Notes under the pieces: generated by a model
What the model saw: only the letters and a program-made list of their open reading frames with translations
Database searches by the model: none
What the model was told of the DNA's origin: nothing
Shown: piece by piece, positions 13,044 through 24,800 of the stretch
Numbering within the stretch: position 1 is the first letter of the stretch
Layout: each line of letters opens with the position of its first letter
Position numbers and translations under genes: made by a program
From: Stratiolaelaps scimitus
Taxonomy: Eukaryota > Arthropoda > Arachnida > Mesostigmata > Laelapidae
NCBI GenBank assembly: GCA_019614645.1
Contig: JABWDB010000011.1
Location: 4,265,501-4,329,500 of the forward strand
Length of the DNA stretch: 64,000 bases
Direction of reading: 5' to 3'

Positions 13044-13758
13044 ATACAGTTTTAGCTGTGTCAGTCAGCGAGATCAGCATCTGAGGAGCGTCCGTTCCTC
13101 GGCCAGTTCGTTGCTGGTTAGCATATACGATCTCTGAAAAGCAGGATGCCGAGGACAGATTTGTTGAGTGTCTCCTTCAAAGTGTGCGCGGAAGCGGACA
13201 CGGCGTTCACTCGTCCGGCAAAGGAATACTCCGACTGCCGTATGTCTGGGTCGTTCTTCCAACCTGCAACTGCAATTTTCAAGTGAATATTATCGCTAGT
13301 ACGTTAACATCTACTGGATTACATAGATGCTACTAAATTACAACATTACATTACCTAGCAATGTTATAACATGTCACTAGATAACGCGGACAGTACGGTA
13401 GCTTGTTGACAACGAATTGAGTGAAATAATTACGTGTTAATGAAGTGGGTACGCAGTCCCTGGCTGAATGAGTTCGTGCAGAGACTTTGGAAATGACACA
13501 GGTAGGTATATATATATAAATGGGTGGGTGAATATGTTTCACTGTATTTCGTCATAGTAGGTACAATGTATGAACGTAACTTGGGCTATTACTGTGGAAT
13601 CAGTTGGATGACGTAGACAATCAGAATAAAAGTGGCTGCTATGTATAGCGGTGTCGGTATTGTGTGGTATGATAGATGATGGACAATTGACCATTTTATC
13701 TACATGTTCTCCCATTCCAGGAGACTGCGGCGCCCAGTTGAGCTGTGCACGTCTGCTG

Positions 13759-13789
<31 letters not shown>

Positions 13790-15359
13790 GTAAAACTTCA
13801 ATGTAAAGACTAGGTTTACATAGTGTGAATATCAGCTTAGTTATCCCAATCTCAGACAGAAAAAAAATGTACTCATACGCTTCTCCTGCATTAGCCTGGT
13901 ATACTAGGTAAAAATGATTAATGAAATTAGCTGGCACTTGGATTATGAGGCGTGGACTTCACGTCGACGCCGAGAATATGCGTATCATTGATGCAAACGA
14001 GATGCCAACGATAATAATAATAAACCCTATATATTAATAAACTTGCAATAGTTGATATGCAGATTACTGCCTTACGTGGACAGAAATCAGAAGCTTTTTA
14101 TTACCTAGGGTTTTTTAGGCGATGAACATTTTTAGAAGCAAAAGTCCTGCACATTACTGGCAGGCATTTACATTACTGGCGCTCGTGGGAACCCATTTGC
14201 ATTGCATTACGCTGCGCTTTTAACGCGTACAATTGGGAACCGCACGGGTCCATTCGTGGAGCATTTATGATCCTGGTGCTCATAGATTTCCTTCTGCTTA
14301 AGGTCGCAGCTGGGAACTTCTGTAGGACGATACCTCTCCTTGGTTCCGCCTTCGTCCGGGAGTAGCTCACGAGGGCATTCGTCTGGCTCCCGAGACGTTT
14401 GGAAGGGTCGTGTTCGTCATTAATGCCAGTAAAAGGAACATTACTTTGTTTCTACTGTCATAAAGCAGTGTAGAGGTCACTCCTTTTCACTGTGTCACTC
14501 CCGTGACATAGTGACGCCGTGGTCAAAGTCGGTTAAATGTCGCGGCCTCACGCTTCACGAAACTCAGCGCCAGGAACACCTTGCCACCCTCGCGCCTAAG
14601 CCTGTTAAGCGGTATTTGCCATGCTGCACCGTCTCAGCTGGGCCTCCCTGCAAGTGGCCTGATATTCCTCTATAAAACGGTGCCGATCCCGCTCACAACA
14701 TTGCTGACATCATGTTCGTGTTGCCTAAACTGCAGGTACTGTATTCACTCGTGGTCGCGCGCCTTGCCTTTGAAATATCAAAAGTTACTACTCCAAACAA
14801 CATTGCCTTCCCTATCGTCCCGGTGGTGAGAACTACTGCCCATAGGCCGACCCCGAGTTTATGGTACCATCTGTCACTATAGATGGTAGCCGACATGCTT
14901 TCGCTAATCGTCAACCCTCTCTGGGGCCCTCTTCCTCGAGAGATTCGTCTAATCTCCTCGGTTAAAAAAATCGCAGGAGGGCCAAACACATTTCTTAATG
15001 CTCATCTCTAAGGTCTGTTTCGTGTTCAATATTTTCAGCTTCGGACATCTTACAATCTACAATGTGGAATAGAATATGTTGTTATAGAATATGTTGTTAT
15101 TTTAGCAAAATTGTGCAATCTGTATCTATGCCAAATTTCTCGTTGGAAGTCAGAAAGCTATTACTGTATTAGGTTTGCTTGTGTTCGGTGCATCTCGTTT
15201 ATATTGTTGCCTATACTACGAATTATTATTGGTATATTCTCTATTCGAATTCTATATCGTACTTTTACGGTTATTAATGCTGTCGACAGTGTGTACCCAC
15301 ACTGTGATGTTAGCATCTTCTTTATTCTTTTTTTTCAACAAGAACTTGAGCATTGTAAA
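13044..15359. other. No gene recognised; contains (ATT)n tract
   Basis: A (TTA)n trinucleotide run lies at about 13757-13789. Around 14530-14990 the minus strand has a broken frame with weak resemblance to LINE coding sequence, but I cannot support a call. Nothing else is seen. Confidence 0.4.
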
Positions 15360-15825
15360 ATAGGCTACAGTTCTATCACTAAACCACAATTGGAATTTGA
15401 ATTCCCCCAGCCATCCTGCAGGCATCGGCCTCTCCGCAGAGTAGTTCTGCTTCCCCGTTATGCTGTCGCCGCATTGAAGTCTACGGCAAAGATGGCTCTC
15501 TTGTGTATCTCGCGTGTTTCTACGCTCGCTAACAGGCCATTGAGGTACCGTGCAAACCCTTCCCTTTTTCGGTTTGGCGAGAAATAGCAGCTATGGATCA
15601 TGGTCACTTCATCAGTTTCGGTCTATGAGAACCCTTCTCCCGCCGTTATTCCTCTGATTCCTCGCTCTACTGCCGCATCAACCCTTTCGTTCACCTTGCA
15701 TCCAGCTGAACCCCTGGCTCGAACTACATTTGGCTCACTCAGCAGACATAGGTCAATGTTTAGCCTCTGCACTGAGCTTGTCAAGGGCATCCCCCCAGCG
15801 GTTCGGACTAACCGGCACAAGCTTT
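15360..15825 (-). pseudogene. Decayed LINE endonuclease domain (R1/I-like, APE type)
   Basis: On the minus strand one frame reads an apurinic-endonuclease-like LINE domain interrupted by two stops. Recognisable pieces in order are LNIDLCLLSEPN, then SCYFSPN, then AVDFNA (GDFNA in live elements) and GSRTTLRRGRCLQD. These match the hallmark motifs of R1/I-superfamily endonucleases. The stops and the altered GDFNA glycine show it is dead. It is head-to-head with the ORF1 remnant at 15940-17609, so the two are not obviously one element. Confidence 0.65.
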
Positions 15826-15939
15826 AATAATATTTATTTATTGTTACCACTCTTAGACGTGCCTGAGGCTTGAAAAGAACTACCCATCCAGAACCAGTCT
15901 GCCCAGAAAAATCAGGTGGGAGCGTAGGCAAAAGGCACT

Positions 15940-17609
15940 AGAAAGATTTCCGACACAGAATTTGTATTGTCATTCCAACCAAGGAGGGGGGAAATCTTGG
16001 GATCTGACGAACTGGAGTCCGCTTCCAGCCAGGCTTTCACGCCCTCAGCTGATAGAGATAAAGGACATAGAGGTAAGCGAAAACGGGCCACTAGGGCCAA
16101 ACAGCTATGGAACAGGTTAATACATGTCCAGGACGAGCGAGATGCCTTGAAACGCGAGAAGAAAACCCTGAATACGAGGATCTAGTCCCTCAACAGGATC
16201 AGGCTCATAGCAGGGATTGAACTAGACGGTGCCGATAGCGGCAACAAAGGTGAGGGAAGTAGGAGACTCAACGAGGCACATCAGAAAATCAGGCATCTGG
16301 AGGAGATATCGAAATGCCCGAAAGGCATGACGTCCGAAGCGGAACACAGATGTAGGACGGTCCACGACGTACGCAAGAGAATTGTAGATATCAAGGACAA
16401 CGGAGAAGTCCGTATCATAAGTGAGGATTGGCCGTAGATTGCTTCCGACTCCCTAGAGAGCGTCCCAGAGAATGGTCTGCTCAAGAAGCTTCTTAAGGAG
16501 GTCGTTATCAGTAAAGACTCGATGCTAGATAATGAGGTTATAGACTATCTGGGATGCAGGACAGGATGGTAGACAGGACTTACCCCCGGTAAAGTCATCA
16601 CACTTAGAAATAAGAAAACATAGGAGAATCGTAGTCACTTTAGTCATAGGAATGCTTGAGTCGTCCAGCCCCTGAGTTTTAGGTAACGATAGGCAGGGGG
16701 AATCAGGGTTAAGGTGGATTAGAAACAGCCTTTAACAGCTACCCTCAAGGGACTAAATGACTAAATAATTTTATTTAGTCATTTGGTCCCTTGAGGGTAG
16801 CTGTAAAAGGTTACCCTCAAGGGACTAAATGACTTCTTGGCTGAATTACTATCCAAGAACAAGGATAGACGCATAATCCTTAGAATAAACGAGAGTACTC
16901 ATTGTGCCTCAGCTAACCTGGTTAAAACCATTAAGACGAGGCACAGCCCTGAAGCTGACCTCAGGGATTACAAGTCCAAACAGGCCCTATGGGGATTGAT
17001 CCCTGGCTACAAGGGGTAGAGATCAAGAGCCTCTTGGCGCAGAGTATCCCTGATTTTATAGGGGATGTTGAGGTAGAACCAAAGGTTGGTAAAACGGGGC
17101 GAGTGGTACTCGGTTGTTAACATTGGGAGGAGCTATGCCACGTACCTCGTGGATCGGAAAATAGTGCATCTCGGCACTAGGTGGTGCAAGGTACAAGGAA
17201 TTGGTTCGGCCCGTCATCATCTACAGGTGCTATAAACCGGGGCACACTGCGTCTGAATGCTCCAGCGATGCCCAACTTCAGAAACTGTGCTACAGGTGCG
17301 GACTAAACCAGTACCTGGTTGAGGACTGCCAGGCTACAGCGGCATACTGTACAGCACGACCTGCCAGAACACAGTGCAATGGTGAAGGCCAGCAGAATCT
17401 CCAGTAAAATGGGTCGTCGTTCCTGGGTAGTCACGACGGTTCCGGTACAGTCCCTGATAAACCACGCAGGCATCGGCGTAGCCCAGACGTCGACTTTGAA
17501 CCGGGCCCTTCAGCGATGGACTGACAATGGAAAGAATATGAAGAAAGGTAGGAAACGCAGAGCAGAACTAGACGACCCTCTCAGGGACACGACGCCTTGC
17601 GCGAGCTGA
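15940..17609 (+). pseudogene. Decayed LINE ORF1 (Gag-like, CCHC knuckles)
   Basis: A broken plus-strand frame begins with charged, coiled-coil-like sequence (QLWNRLIHVQDERDALKREK). It continues with a domain such as RRIILRINESTHCASANL and ends with zinc-knuckle remnants: CYKPGHTASEC and CYRCGLNQYLVEDC, the second having lost its histidine. This order matches ORF1 of R1/jockey-type LINEs, an RNA-binding nucleocapsid-like protein. Several stops and a 70-bp palindrome at 16735-16804 disrupt it. An ORF2 start may follow at about 17590, but no RT can be followed. Confidence 0.6.
16735..16804. repeat. Near-perfect palindrome inside LINE ORF1 remnant
   Basis: Two 34-bp arms with essentially no loop and one mismatch. 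The core word ACCCTCAAGGGACTAAATGA occurs in the left arm, inverted in the right arm, and a third time directly at about 16813-16832, where it runs into the ORF1 frame. The structure looks like a local fold-back duplication. Confidence 0.9.
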
Positions 17610-17929
17610 ACTTGCAACAAACAAAATCCTGTTACAAGTACTCTTCGAAATATTTTATACAAGGTGTGTTGTCACGCAGGAAGCTACCAGGAAAACTGGC
17701 ATTGAAACACAGACTTGTGCAAAATATAAAAGAGCGTCACGCCTGGTGTCGTTCTTGAACCTTTGTGTTCCCGTCGTGTCGATAAGAAACTCCGTAGCTT
17801 GTTTATCAAATTGTGTACTTTACAAGTATGTGAACGGCACAGTTATTTTCGTTCCCTTGTTGTTTCACAGAGGGGAAGATAATAATATATAATATATATA
17901 TTTCACGACACCGTGGTTCCAGACTGATC

Positions 17930-19106
17930 AAATGAGCGAAAACACGATTAATCTCGTATTGCTACTCAACGACGAGGCTCGGTCCTGCCAGCCTCTCCGC
18001 TGTTGCGTTGTGCTAATTGTAAGTGGTGCTTTACGTGCGTCCGGCACTTCCGTGATGAGCGCTGAGGGCCATGCCTCCGGACGACTTGCCGAGTGCCCCG
18101 CCCTCAGGGCGAAGCACCCCTCCGCCCCTCTTGAGCACGCCTTCCCCGAACGTCCCCCGTAGGTCGACATTGTCCCAACGTCAACTGATGAGGTTTTTGC
18201 GGCCTCTTTCCTCCTCCCAAGCTCGTCAGCCGGCCCCAATGGCCTACGACCGCGTCATCTCAGGGACTTGCTCTCCCCGGCGCCCGGGGCAGTCGCCACT
18301 GCCCTCGCGAAAGCCCTCCTGGCCTCAGCGCCACTCGTTGTTGACCAAGCTCGCCTCCGGGCCGTCGACAGGCCTGGTGCGGGGGCATGACTCCACGCGT
18401 TGCCCTCCTTGTCCCTTGGCACTGCTTTCTACGATTCCTCCCTCCGCTTCTGTGTGGGCCTCCACCCCGGGGCCCCTGTGATTGCGACCCACAGCTTGGA
18501 GCCTTGCGGGGACCCTGTTGCAACGAATGGCCACCACGGACTCTCGTGCCTGCGAGCGCAGCGCCGGTCGCCATCCGCGACACACGATACTTAATGACAC
18601 GCTCGTGAAGGGCTTGCACAAGGGAGCCACAGGCCCTCGACACTGCCGACGAGCGTCGTCCAGACAGCCTCACACTCATCCCCTTCCACCGAGACCTGCA
18701 CCTCGTTTGGGACTGCACGGTGGTTGACACTCAACTTATGTCAACCGCTGTGCAACTAGCCCCGGTCAGGCGGTAGCGCGTGCGGACCGGGCCAAGTTAC
18801 CGCCGCACTCCAGACCACTCACCTCTTTTCCCCCTTGCTTTTGAAACCTCCTGCACGGACCGCTCACTGCGAACTTCCTCGAACGAGTCTACCATAGGCT
18901 GATCCCTGCCACCGGGGACAAGCGCGCAGGATCTTTTTCTCTGCAACGCCTGTCCCTCGCTGTGCAGAGAGGCAATGCCATCGCCTTCCTCGGGACAATG
19001 TAGGCCTCTGCCCCGGTCCCCAACTAATTCCCCCCAAATAATCCCTACAGCTAATTCCTAATTGTATGTTTGAATAAATGTGTAAGATCTCGTATTAAAA
19101 AAAAAT
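17930..19106 (+). pseudogene. 5'-truncated, internally deleted LINE-like RT element, C-terminal part with poly(A)
   Basis: Broken frames match the minus-strand element at 41010-42262: LRFCVGL-type sequence, then CGDPVATNGHHGLSC, then the conserved end GSFSLQRLSLAVQRGNAIAFL. An upstream piece reads LPSSSAGPNGL, a motif found ahead of the RT domain in some retroelements, so the RT core has been deleted. The 3' end has AATAAA at 19073-19078 and a short A-run at 19098-19106, as expected for target-primed retrotransposition. Frameshifts make it non-functional. Confidence 0.6.
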
Positions 19107-19504
19107 TGTTTTGGTGGACCTGGTCAACAATTTTTTATTGTAGATGACCTGGTCTTTCAACGCTGGTGGTGGGGCGACGACTGGGACGCCGCTCATGCAA
19201 CTGCGGGGGGGCGTCGGCCAGGAGCCGATTCTGGCCCTCTCTCCCTTACCATCTGCAGGCTCACGATAAGTCACTGTATGAGTTCTGGGTCAACTGGGTC
19301 GCCGGAGGGACACAGGCGTCCGATAATGCTTTGCCTATATAGCGCAGGAACACCTGAAATCTGATCTTGGATGAGTCTGACCGTGGTGAGATCTAGGTCC
19401 CCATCCAGTAATCTCCTAGTAAGATGTAGCAGGGGAGCACCCTGGCAAGCTCCGAGGCAGTTTTATAGGCGCGGCAGACCTTAACAGCCGGGGGTCTTTG
19501 GGCA
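19107..19504. other. No gene recognised
   Basis: GC-rich sequence between the LINE poly(A) tail and the start of the duplicated unit. Possibly more LINE debris on the minus strand, but I cannot support it. Confidence 0.3.
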
Positions 19505-19779
19505 GTTCGTAAGAGATTTCGGTCCCGGTCACGACAATGTCTACAATGGACACCTAAAAAGTGGCTTTGTGTTGGCTCAGTGCCGACAGCGCTGTTTAAC
19601 GACATGCCATCTTGCTCGTTGCCCCCAAGGACAAGGGCGATCCGATAGCCCCCTCGTCATTGCGACGCATCGCAGATCACAGCCGCAGATTCATTCCGTG
19701 CACCAATCCTATGATGAGAGTATAACAGAGCGGGCAATTCATTTGATATCGGTTATACCGTTGAACCGGGTATTCGCGC

Positions 19780-19975
19780 GTATTCGTGCGCGCCTTGCAA
19801 ACGGAGGAAACGAGTAGATGCACGGGTTCGATCCCCACCGCTGCACGTTTGCGTTGAAAGGGGTTGTCCGTCTTACGAATCAATGCAAAAGCAACACCGT
19901 GGATGTTAAATGTTGGCGGAGAGTCAGACCGGAATCAATCATTTTGATATTGATTCCGGTCTGACTCTCAGCCAT
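19780..19975 (+). repeat. SINE-like tRNA-derived segment, copy A
   Basis: Contains the B box GGTTCGATCCC at 19825-19835 and is homologous to the SINE at 7010-7175 from the tRNA-like head to the GTTAAATGTT tail. It ends in the hairpin at 19919-19969. Confidence 0.6.
19919..19969. repeat. Perfect 21-bp inverted repeat, 9-nt loop
   Basis: The arms GAGAGTCAGACCGGAATCAAT (19919-19939) and its exact reverse complement (19949-19969) lie at the SINE tail. The same hairpin is in copy B at 32060-32110. Only one arm's worth (GAGTCAGCC-like) is present in the SINE at 7010-7175. Confidence 0.9.
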
Positions 19976-20002
19976 CGTCGACCTATTTCGGACCTACTAT
20001 AT

Positions 20003-20495
20003 TGTAGTAAACACATCCACACACAACAACAGCACATCACGCCTGCACAGATGTTTCTGCCAACAGAGCTGTCCGTTCTCGAGGAGACCACACACATGAA
20101 CGTGCAGTCCACACGCCGACCACCAGACGTCGTGCCAACCACACTCTCCAAGTGGAGATGTGCACTGCTACCTCGAACGTTACCGCCGCCGACGCGGCTG
20201 TGCACGGCACAGCGACGTAAGTGCGGGCTACACTAACAGCGCATGACCAAACAACGTTGCCGTGTTAGAAGCCGGCAACCTACCTGGGTAGCGGGAGCCC
20301 TGACTAAACTAAGTTAACGGCAATGCCCGTAAACAATGTATACTTAAATACATATGTATGGTAATCACAATGCAGCACAGAATAAAGAATGTGACTTACG
20401 CACGTCGAGCGCCGTAAGTCATTATCGATACCTGGTATCACAGTATTCTCATTGATACCACCGTAGGGCCGCCTACAATAAGTAGTAGTCCTACA
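20003..20495 (+). repeat. 5' LTR of the Ty3-type element
   Basis: Begins TGTAGTAAACACATCC and ends GTCCTACA. It carries a polyadenylation signal AATAAA at 20381-20386 and an AT-rich TATA-like stretch near 20336-20358. Confidence 0.95.
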
Positions 20496-20539
20496 GGGTG
20501 GTGGAGGTGCAGAACGACCCATACCTCTCAGCCAAGTGA

Positions 20540-20850
20540 GTCCGACTGACCGCTTGCCGCACCGGGTGGACGCTGACGACCAGCTCCCCGACGATCGAGC
20601 ATTGACCGCTCGCCGCACCGGGTGGACGCTACGACGAGCTCCCCGAGGAATCGAGCACTAACCGCTCGCCGCACCGGGTGGACTCTGAGAACAGCTCCCT
20701 GCAGAATCGAGCACTGACCGCTCGCCGCACCGGGTGGACGCTGACAACAGCTCCCCGAGGGATCGAGCGCGTCCGCTCACCGTACCAGGTGGACGCTGCG
20801 ACCAGCCCCCTGAAGCGCCGAGCACTGACCGCTCGCTGCTGCTGCCACTG
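20540..20850 (+). repeat. Tandem repeats in the retroelement leader
   Basis: About five imperfect copies of a unit of about 57 bp with the core GACCGCTCGCCGCACCGGGT, between the 5' LTR and the gag ATG. The gag frame is open through the later copies. Confidence 0.85.
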
Positions 20851-20853
20851 CGC

Positions 20854-21876
20854 ATGAGTACGACCCGCTCCGGTAGGTCGTACGGTACTGTCGCAAACCC
20901 CACCACCTCGGCCGCCTCGGACGACTCCTTTGAAAGCGTAGGATCGACCGACGAGGCCCCAAACATGGCACTCAACTCCATCATCGTACAGGTTCCCCAG
21001 GAACCCCCAAAGTACTCGGGGAAGAGCACGTCATCACGGGCAGCCCAATGGTTGCGCGACTACGAAGCGACCGCCACGTTCAACGGTCACAACGCGGACC
21101 GCAAACTCGCAGGCGTCCGCTTCGCCTTGCAGGATGTCGCCGCGTCATGGTTCGATACGGCCGGAGAACTCGCGACGTGGGACGCGTTTCGTACCGCGTT
21201 CAAGGCACGGTTCATGGACACAGCCGCGGCGAACGAGCAGGCATTGCAACAGCTGCATAAAGCCTACCAGGACGAGGAGACGTCCTGCCTGCAGCACCTG
21301 GAGACGACACTGAGGTGGTGTCAGGAACTTACACCTCAAATAAAGGAAACCGAACAGATCCGTTGGTACGCCCGGTCAGCAAACCTCTCGTATCGCGCGG
21401 CCCTAATTGCGAACCTACCAACAACGCTCACACGGCTGCGGGAGACACTGACAAACTTCGATTTACTGCTCATGCACGGCAATGCTCCGCCGTACGACGG
21501 GGACAGTCACCGAGTCCAACGCATCGTGGAGGACTACGAGCCGCAGCCACCGCACCGCGATGGCAGACCGCGCACGCCGTCCCTAACTCGCACGCGGAGG
21601 CTCACACCATCCCCAGCCCGCAGCACCGCACGGTCGCCGTCGCAACGCCGCAGTCCGCCGCCAATCGAACAACCAGATGGCCCATACCTCAAGGGCCAAC
21701 GGTTCACGAGGGACGGCTCGCCGTATTGTAACTGGTGCGGCCACCCGGGCCACGTACTAGACCAGTGCCTGAACCGGAAACGAGGAAAGCCTCCCAACCG
21801 GGAGTCACCGCCGCGCCAGAGTCGCCGGCCCAACCGAGCCCGACGGCCGGGAAACGACCAGAGCCGCTGGTCCTAA
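20854..21876 (+). CDS. gag: Gag polyprotein of the Ty3-type element
   Basis: A 340-residue protein. The first ATG after the leader repeats is at 20854; the frame is open further upstream but without a better ATG. The N-terminus is Ser/Thr-rich. The central capsid-like helical domain (AAQWLRDYEATATFNGH, then ASWFDTAGELATWDAFRTAF) is typical of retrotransposon Gag and forms the particle shell. A Ser/Arg/Pro-rich stretch precedes one CCHC zinc knuckle, CNWCGHPGHVLDQC (C-x2-C-x4-H-x4-C), which binds RNA. The frame ends at TAA 21874-21876 inside the start of pol. No stops or frameshifts are seen, so it looks intact. Confidence 0.9.
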   Translation: MSTTRSGRSYGTVANPTTSAASDDSFESVGSTDEAPNMALNSIIVQVPQEPPKYSGKSTSSRAAQWLRDYEATATFNGHNADRKLAGVRFALQDVAASWFDTAGELATWDAFRTAFKARFMDTAAANEQALQQLHKAYQDEETSCLQHLETTLRWCQELTPQIKETEQIRWYARSANLSYRAALIANLPTTLTRLRETLTNFDLLLMHGNAPPYDGDSHRVQRIVEDYEPQPPHRDGRPRTPSLTRTRRLTPSPARSTARSPSQRRSPPPIEQPDGPYLKGQRFTRDGSPYCNWCGHPGHVLDQCLNRKRGKPPNRESPPRQSRRPNRARRPGNDQSRWS

Positions 21877-21896
21877 ACTCACTGGGAGCCAGCGGC
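21849..21896 (+). promoter_or_regulatory. Putative -1 ribosomal frameshift signal between gag and pol
   Basis: The heptamer GGGAAAC (21849-21855) sits in the correct phase (G GGA AAC) in the gag frame, 18 nt before the gag stop codon. Seven nucleotides downstream an exact 8-bp stem can form, GCCGCTGG (21863-21870) with CCAGCGGC (21889-21896), with an 18-nt loop. Slipping back one base here enters the pol frame. This is the standard slippery-site, spacer, stem-loop layout. The activity is inferred. Confidence 0.75.
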
Positions 21897-24800
21897 GTCG
21901 TCGAACTCCAACACAACCACGTCCCCATCACCGTGTCTGGACACGGACCTACATCGGCCTTGGTCGACCTGGGAGCAGACATCTCCGTGGTCGGCGCCGC
22001 CTTTTTGAAGCGTCCAACAGTCCGGTTTGGGACCGAAGGGCTCCGACCCATCACGACAGCCAGCGGTCATCCCCTAAGAGCAGAAGGAACATGCACACTG
22101 AGAGTGGGCCTGGGCAAAAATAAACCAGTACTACCGTATGATTTTGTCATCCTTCCCGAGCTCAATGATCGCATGATCTTAGGAATAGATTTCTGGAGCA
22201 CATATCGGGCAGTCATAGACTTAAACCGCGACAAAATTTCCCTCGGCCGAAGTCACTACCACCACAGCGACGACCCGAGAGTCAATACTAACAGCCCACA
22301 ATCTACCCCATTTCGAATGATCCGTACAACGGCAGTCCAGCCACACACCATTACAATGATCACCGTCGAAGCGGATAACCCACACACACGCCTAGCGGCA
22401 CGACCATGCCTCCTAACCCCAACACCTAACCTATGGTTAAAAAAATCAATTATCATGCCCCTGTCCCTTGTTGAGACCGAAGATGGGCGCACGACGATTT
22501 GGGTTGAGAATCAGTCTACGCGTAGGATCACACTACCAAAAGGGATGGTCGTCGCAGACGGTTTCCGCATTAAAATCTCCGGTGACAACCCGACAATCGC
22601 CACAATATCCACCGGTCCACGTAGAGAAACCCGATCACACGGAAACAACCGAAGTGCCATGCAACAATTGGCCGATGCCGTCAGCAAGGACCTCCCAGAA
22701 AACGAACATAAACAACTATGCGACATCCTAGCCCCCTTTAGCAGCATGGTACCCAAGGAGGGCGATCCTCCAAGACAAACTCCATACGTCACCCACTCCA
22801 CAGACACCGGCGACGCACTACCTGTCAGACGACGGTACAATCGGCGCTACGCTCCAGCCGAACGGGAGATAATTGATAGGGAAGTTCAAACGATGGAAAA
22901 ACAAGGCATCATCCGGCAGTCAATAAGCCCATGGAGCAGCCCAGTTGTGCTTGTCAAGAAAAAAAATGGCGACTACAGATTCCGCGTCGATTACCGAGAA
23001 CTCAACAAAATCACACGGAAAGACACCTATCCCTTACCAAGAATAGACGACGCACTGGACTGTTTGGCCGGCTCGAAATACTTCTCATCCCTTGACCTCA
23101 AACAGGGCTACTTCCAATGCCCCGTCGAACAAAAGGATATAGAGAAAACAGCCTTCACAACGCCAGACGGCCTTTTCGAGTTCACGGCAATGCCGTTCGG
23201 CCTCTGCAACGCACCCGCCACCTTCGAAAGACTGATGGACACCGTCCTTCGAGGACGCAAATGGTCCTCCTGTCTGGTATACCTCGATGACATCTGTGTT
23301 TTCGGTAAGACTCTCCAGGAACACAACGAGCGGCTGCAGGACGTCCTGGACTGTCTTGACAGAGCTAACCTGTCGCTAAACGTCACAAAATGCTCCTTTG
23401 GCGCATCCCGATTAAAAATCCTAGGTCATGAGGTAACCGACACAGGCATTCGACCCGACCCCACAAACATAAACGCCATCAAACACTTTCCGACGCCCAT
23501 CAACCAGAAGGCCGTGCGGAGCTTCCTAGGACTCTGCTCGTACTACCGAAAGTTCATACCCAACTTCTCGAAATTAGCCGCCCCATTGAACGAACTCCTT
23601 AAGGACGGCGTCACGTTTACCTGGACGACACCAGAAAAAACCGCCTTCGCAAAATTGAAGACCCATCTCCTATCGCCACCCCTCCTCGCACACTTCGACC
23701 CCAACCTATCTACAGTGTTGCGGACCGACGCATGTGGCTATGGATTGGGAGTCATAGGAGCACAAGAGCACAACGACGGGTCCGAACACGTAGTAACCTA
23801 CGGCAGCCGCACCCTTAGCAAAGCCGAGAAAAATTACTCCACAACTGAACAAGAATGCCTAGCCATTGTGTGGGGCATGAAGAAATTCCGTCCGTATACA
23901 TACGGACGACCCGTCACCGTCGTCACCGATCATCACGCGCTATGTTGGCTCATGACGGCAAAAGACCTCACCGGCCGTCTGGCCCGGTGGGCCCTCTTGC
24001 TGCAAGAACACGACATCTCTGTCGTGTACAAACAGGGGAAGAAACACCGCGACGCCGACTGTCTCTCGCGGTACCCTACCAATCACACAAACAACCAATC
24101 GACCAGGGACCCAATCGCCAACGAGCAGGTAGCGATCATAACAACTACCCGGTTAGCAGAGGAGCAACAGTCGGACCCCAACCTTCAACCGCTGCGAGGC
24201 CGACTTACCGGATCACCCACGCTAACCATAGTCAACGGTATCCTATACAAACACAACTTCTCCGAAAATGGCGAGAGTCTGCTACTAGTCCTACCGACTA
24301 GGTACCGCAGGGAGGCTTTGCTCGCCGCACACACTGACAAAGAAGCAGGACACCTCGGCTTGGCCAGGACGTACGCGAGATTAGGCCAACGCTACTTCTG
24401 GCCGAAGGCCTATCGCGACACGGAACGATTCGTTCGCTCATGCCCAGAATGCCAAAGAAGGAAGTCGGCAGCCGCGAACTTCGGCACACTCCAACATATG
24501 CCGACCCCCGCCACACCATTTCACACCATCGGCATCGATTTGGTCTCTTTCAACCCGACGCGGAACGGCAACAAAGTAATCGTGACGGCGATCTGCCATC
24601 TCACAAAGTACTTAGTTGCAGGTGCGCTACCCGACGGGTCAGCCGAAGAAGTTGCTAAGTTCTTGGTGAATCACGTCATTCTCGTGCACGGCGCCCCGTC
24701 TGTTATTATCAGCGATAGGGGTCAAACTTTCATGTCCAATCTTATCGCCGAAATCACCAGGCGCTGCGGCACAGATCACCGCCGTACTTCACCCTACCAC

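Noticed and set aside
14581..14989. LINE RT or RNase H remnant on the minus strand
   Set aside because: Only faint resemblance; I could not align two motifs in order.
19910..20236. 108-residue frame in the 5' LTR as a gene
   Set aside because: It is the LTR copy of the end of pol, reading in from flanking sequence.
20734..20853. Upstream extension of gag through the leader repeats
   Set aside because: The frame is open but has no ATG and is repeat-derived. The ATG at 20854 directly precedes normal Gag sequence.
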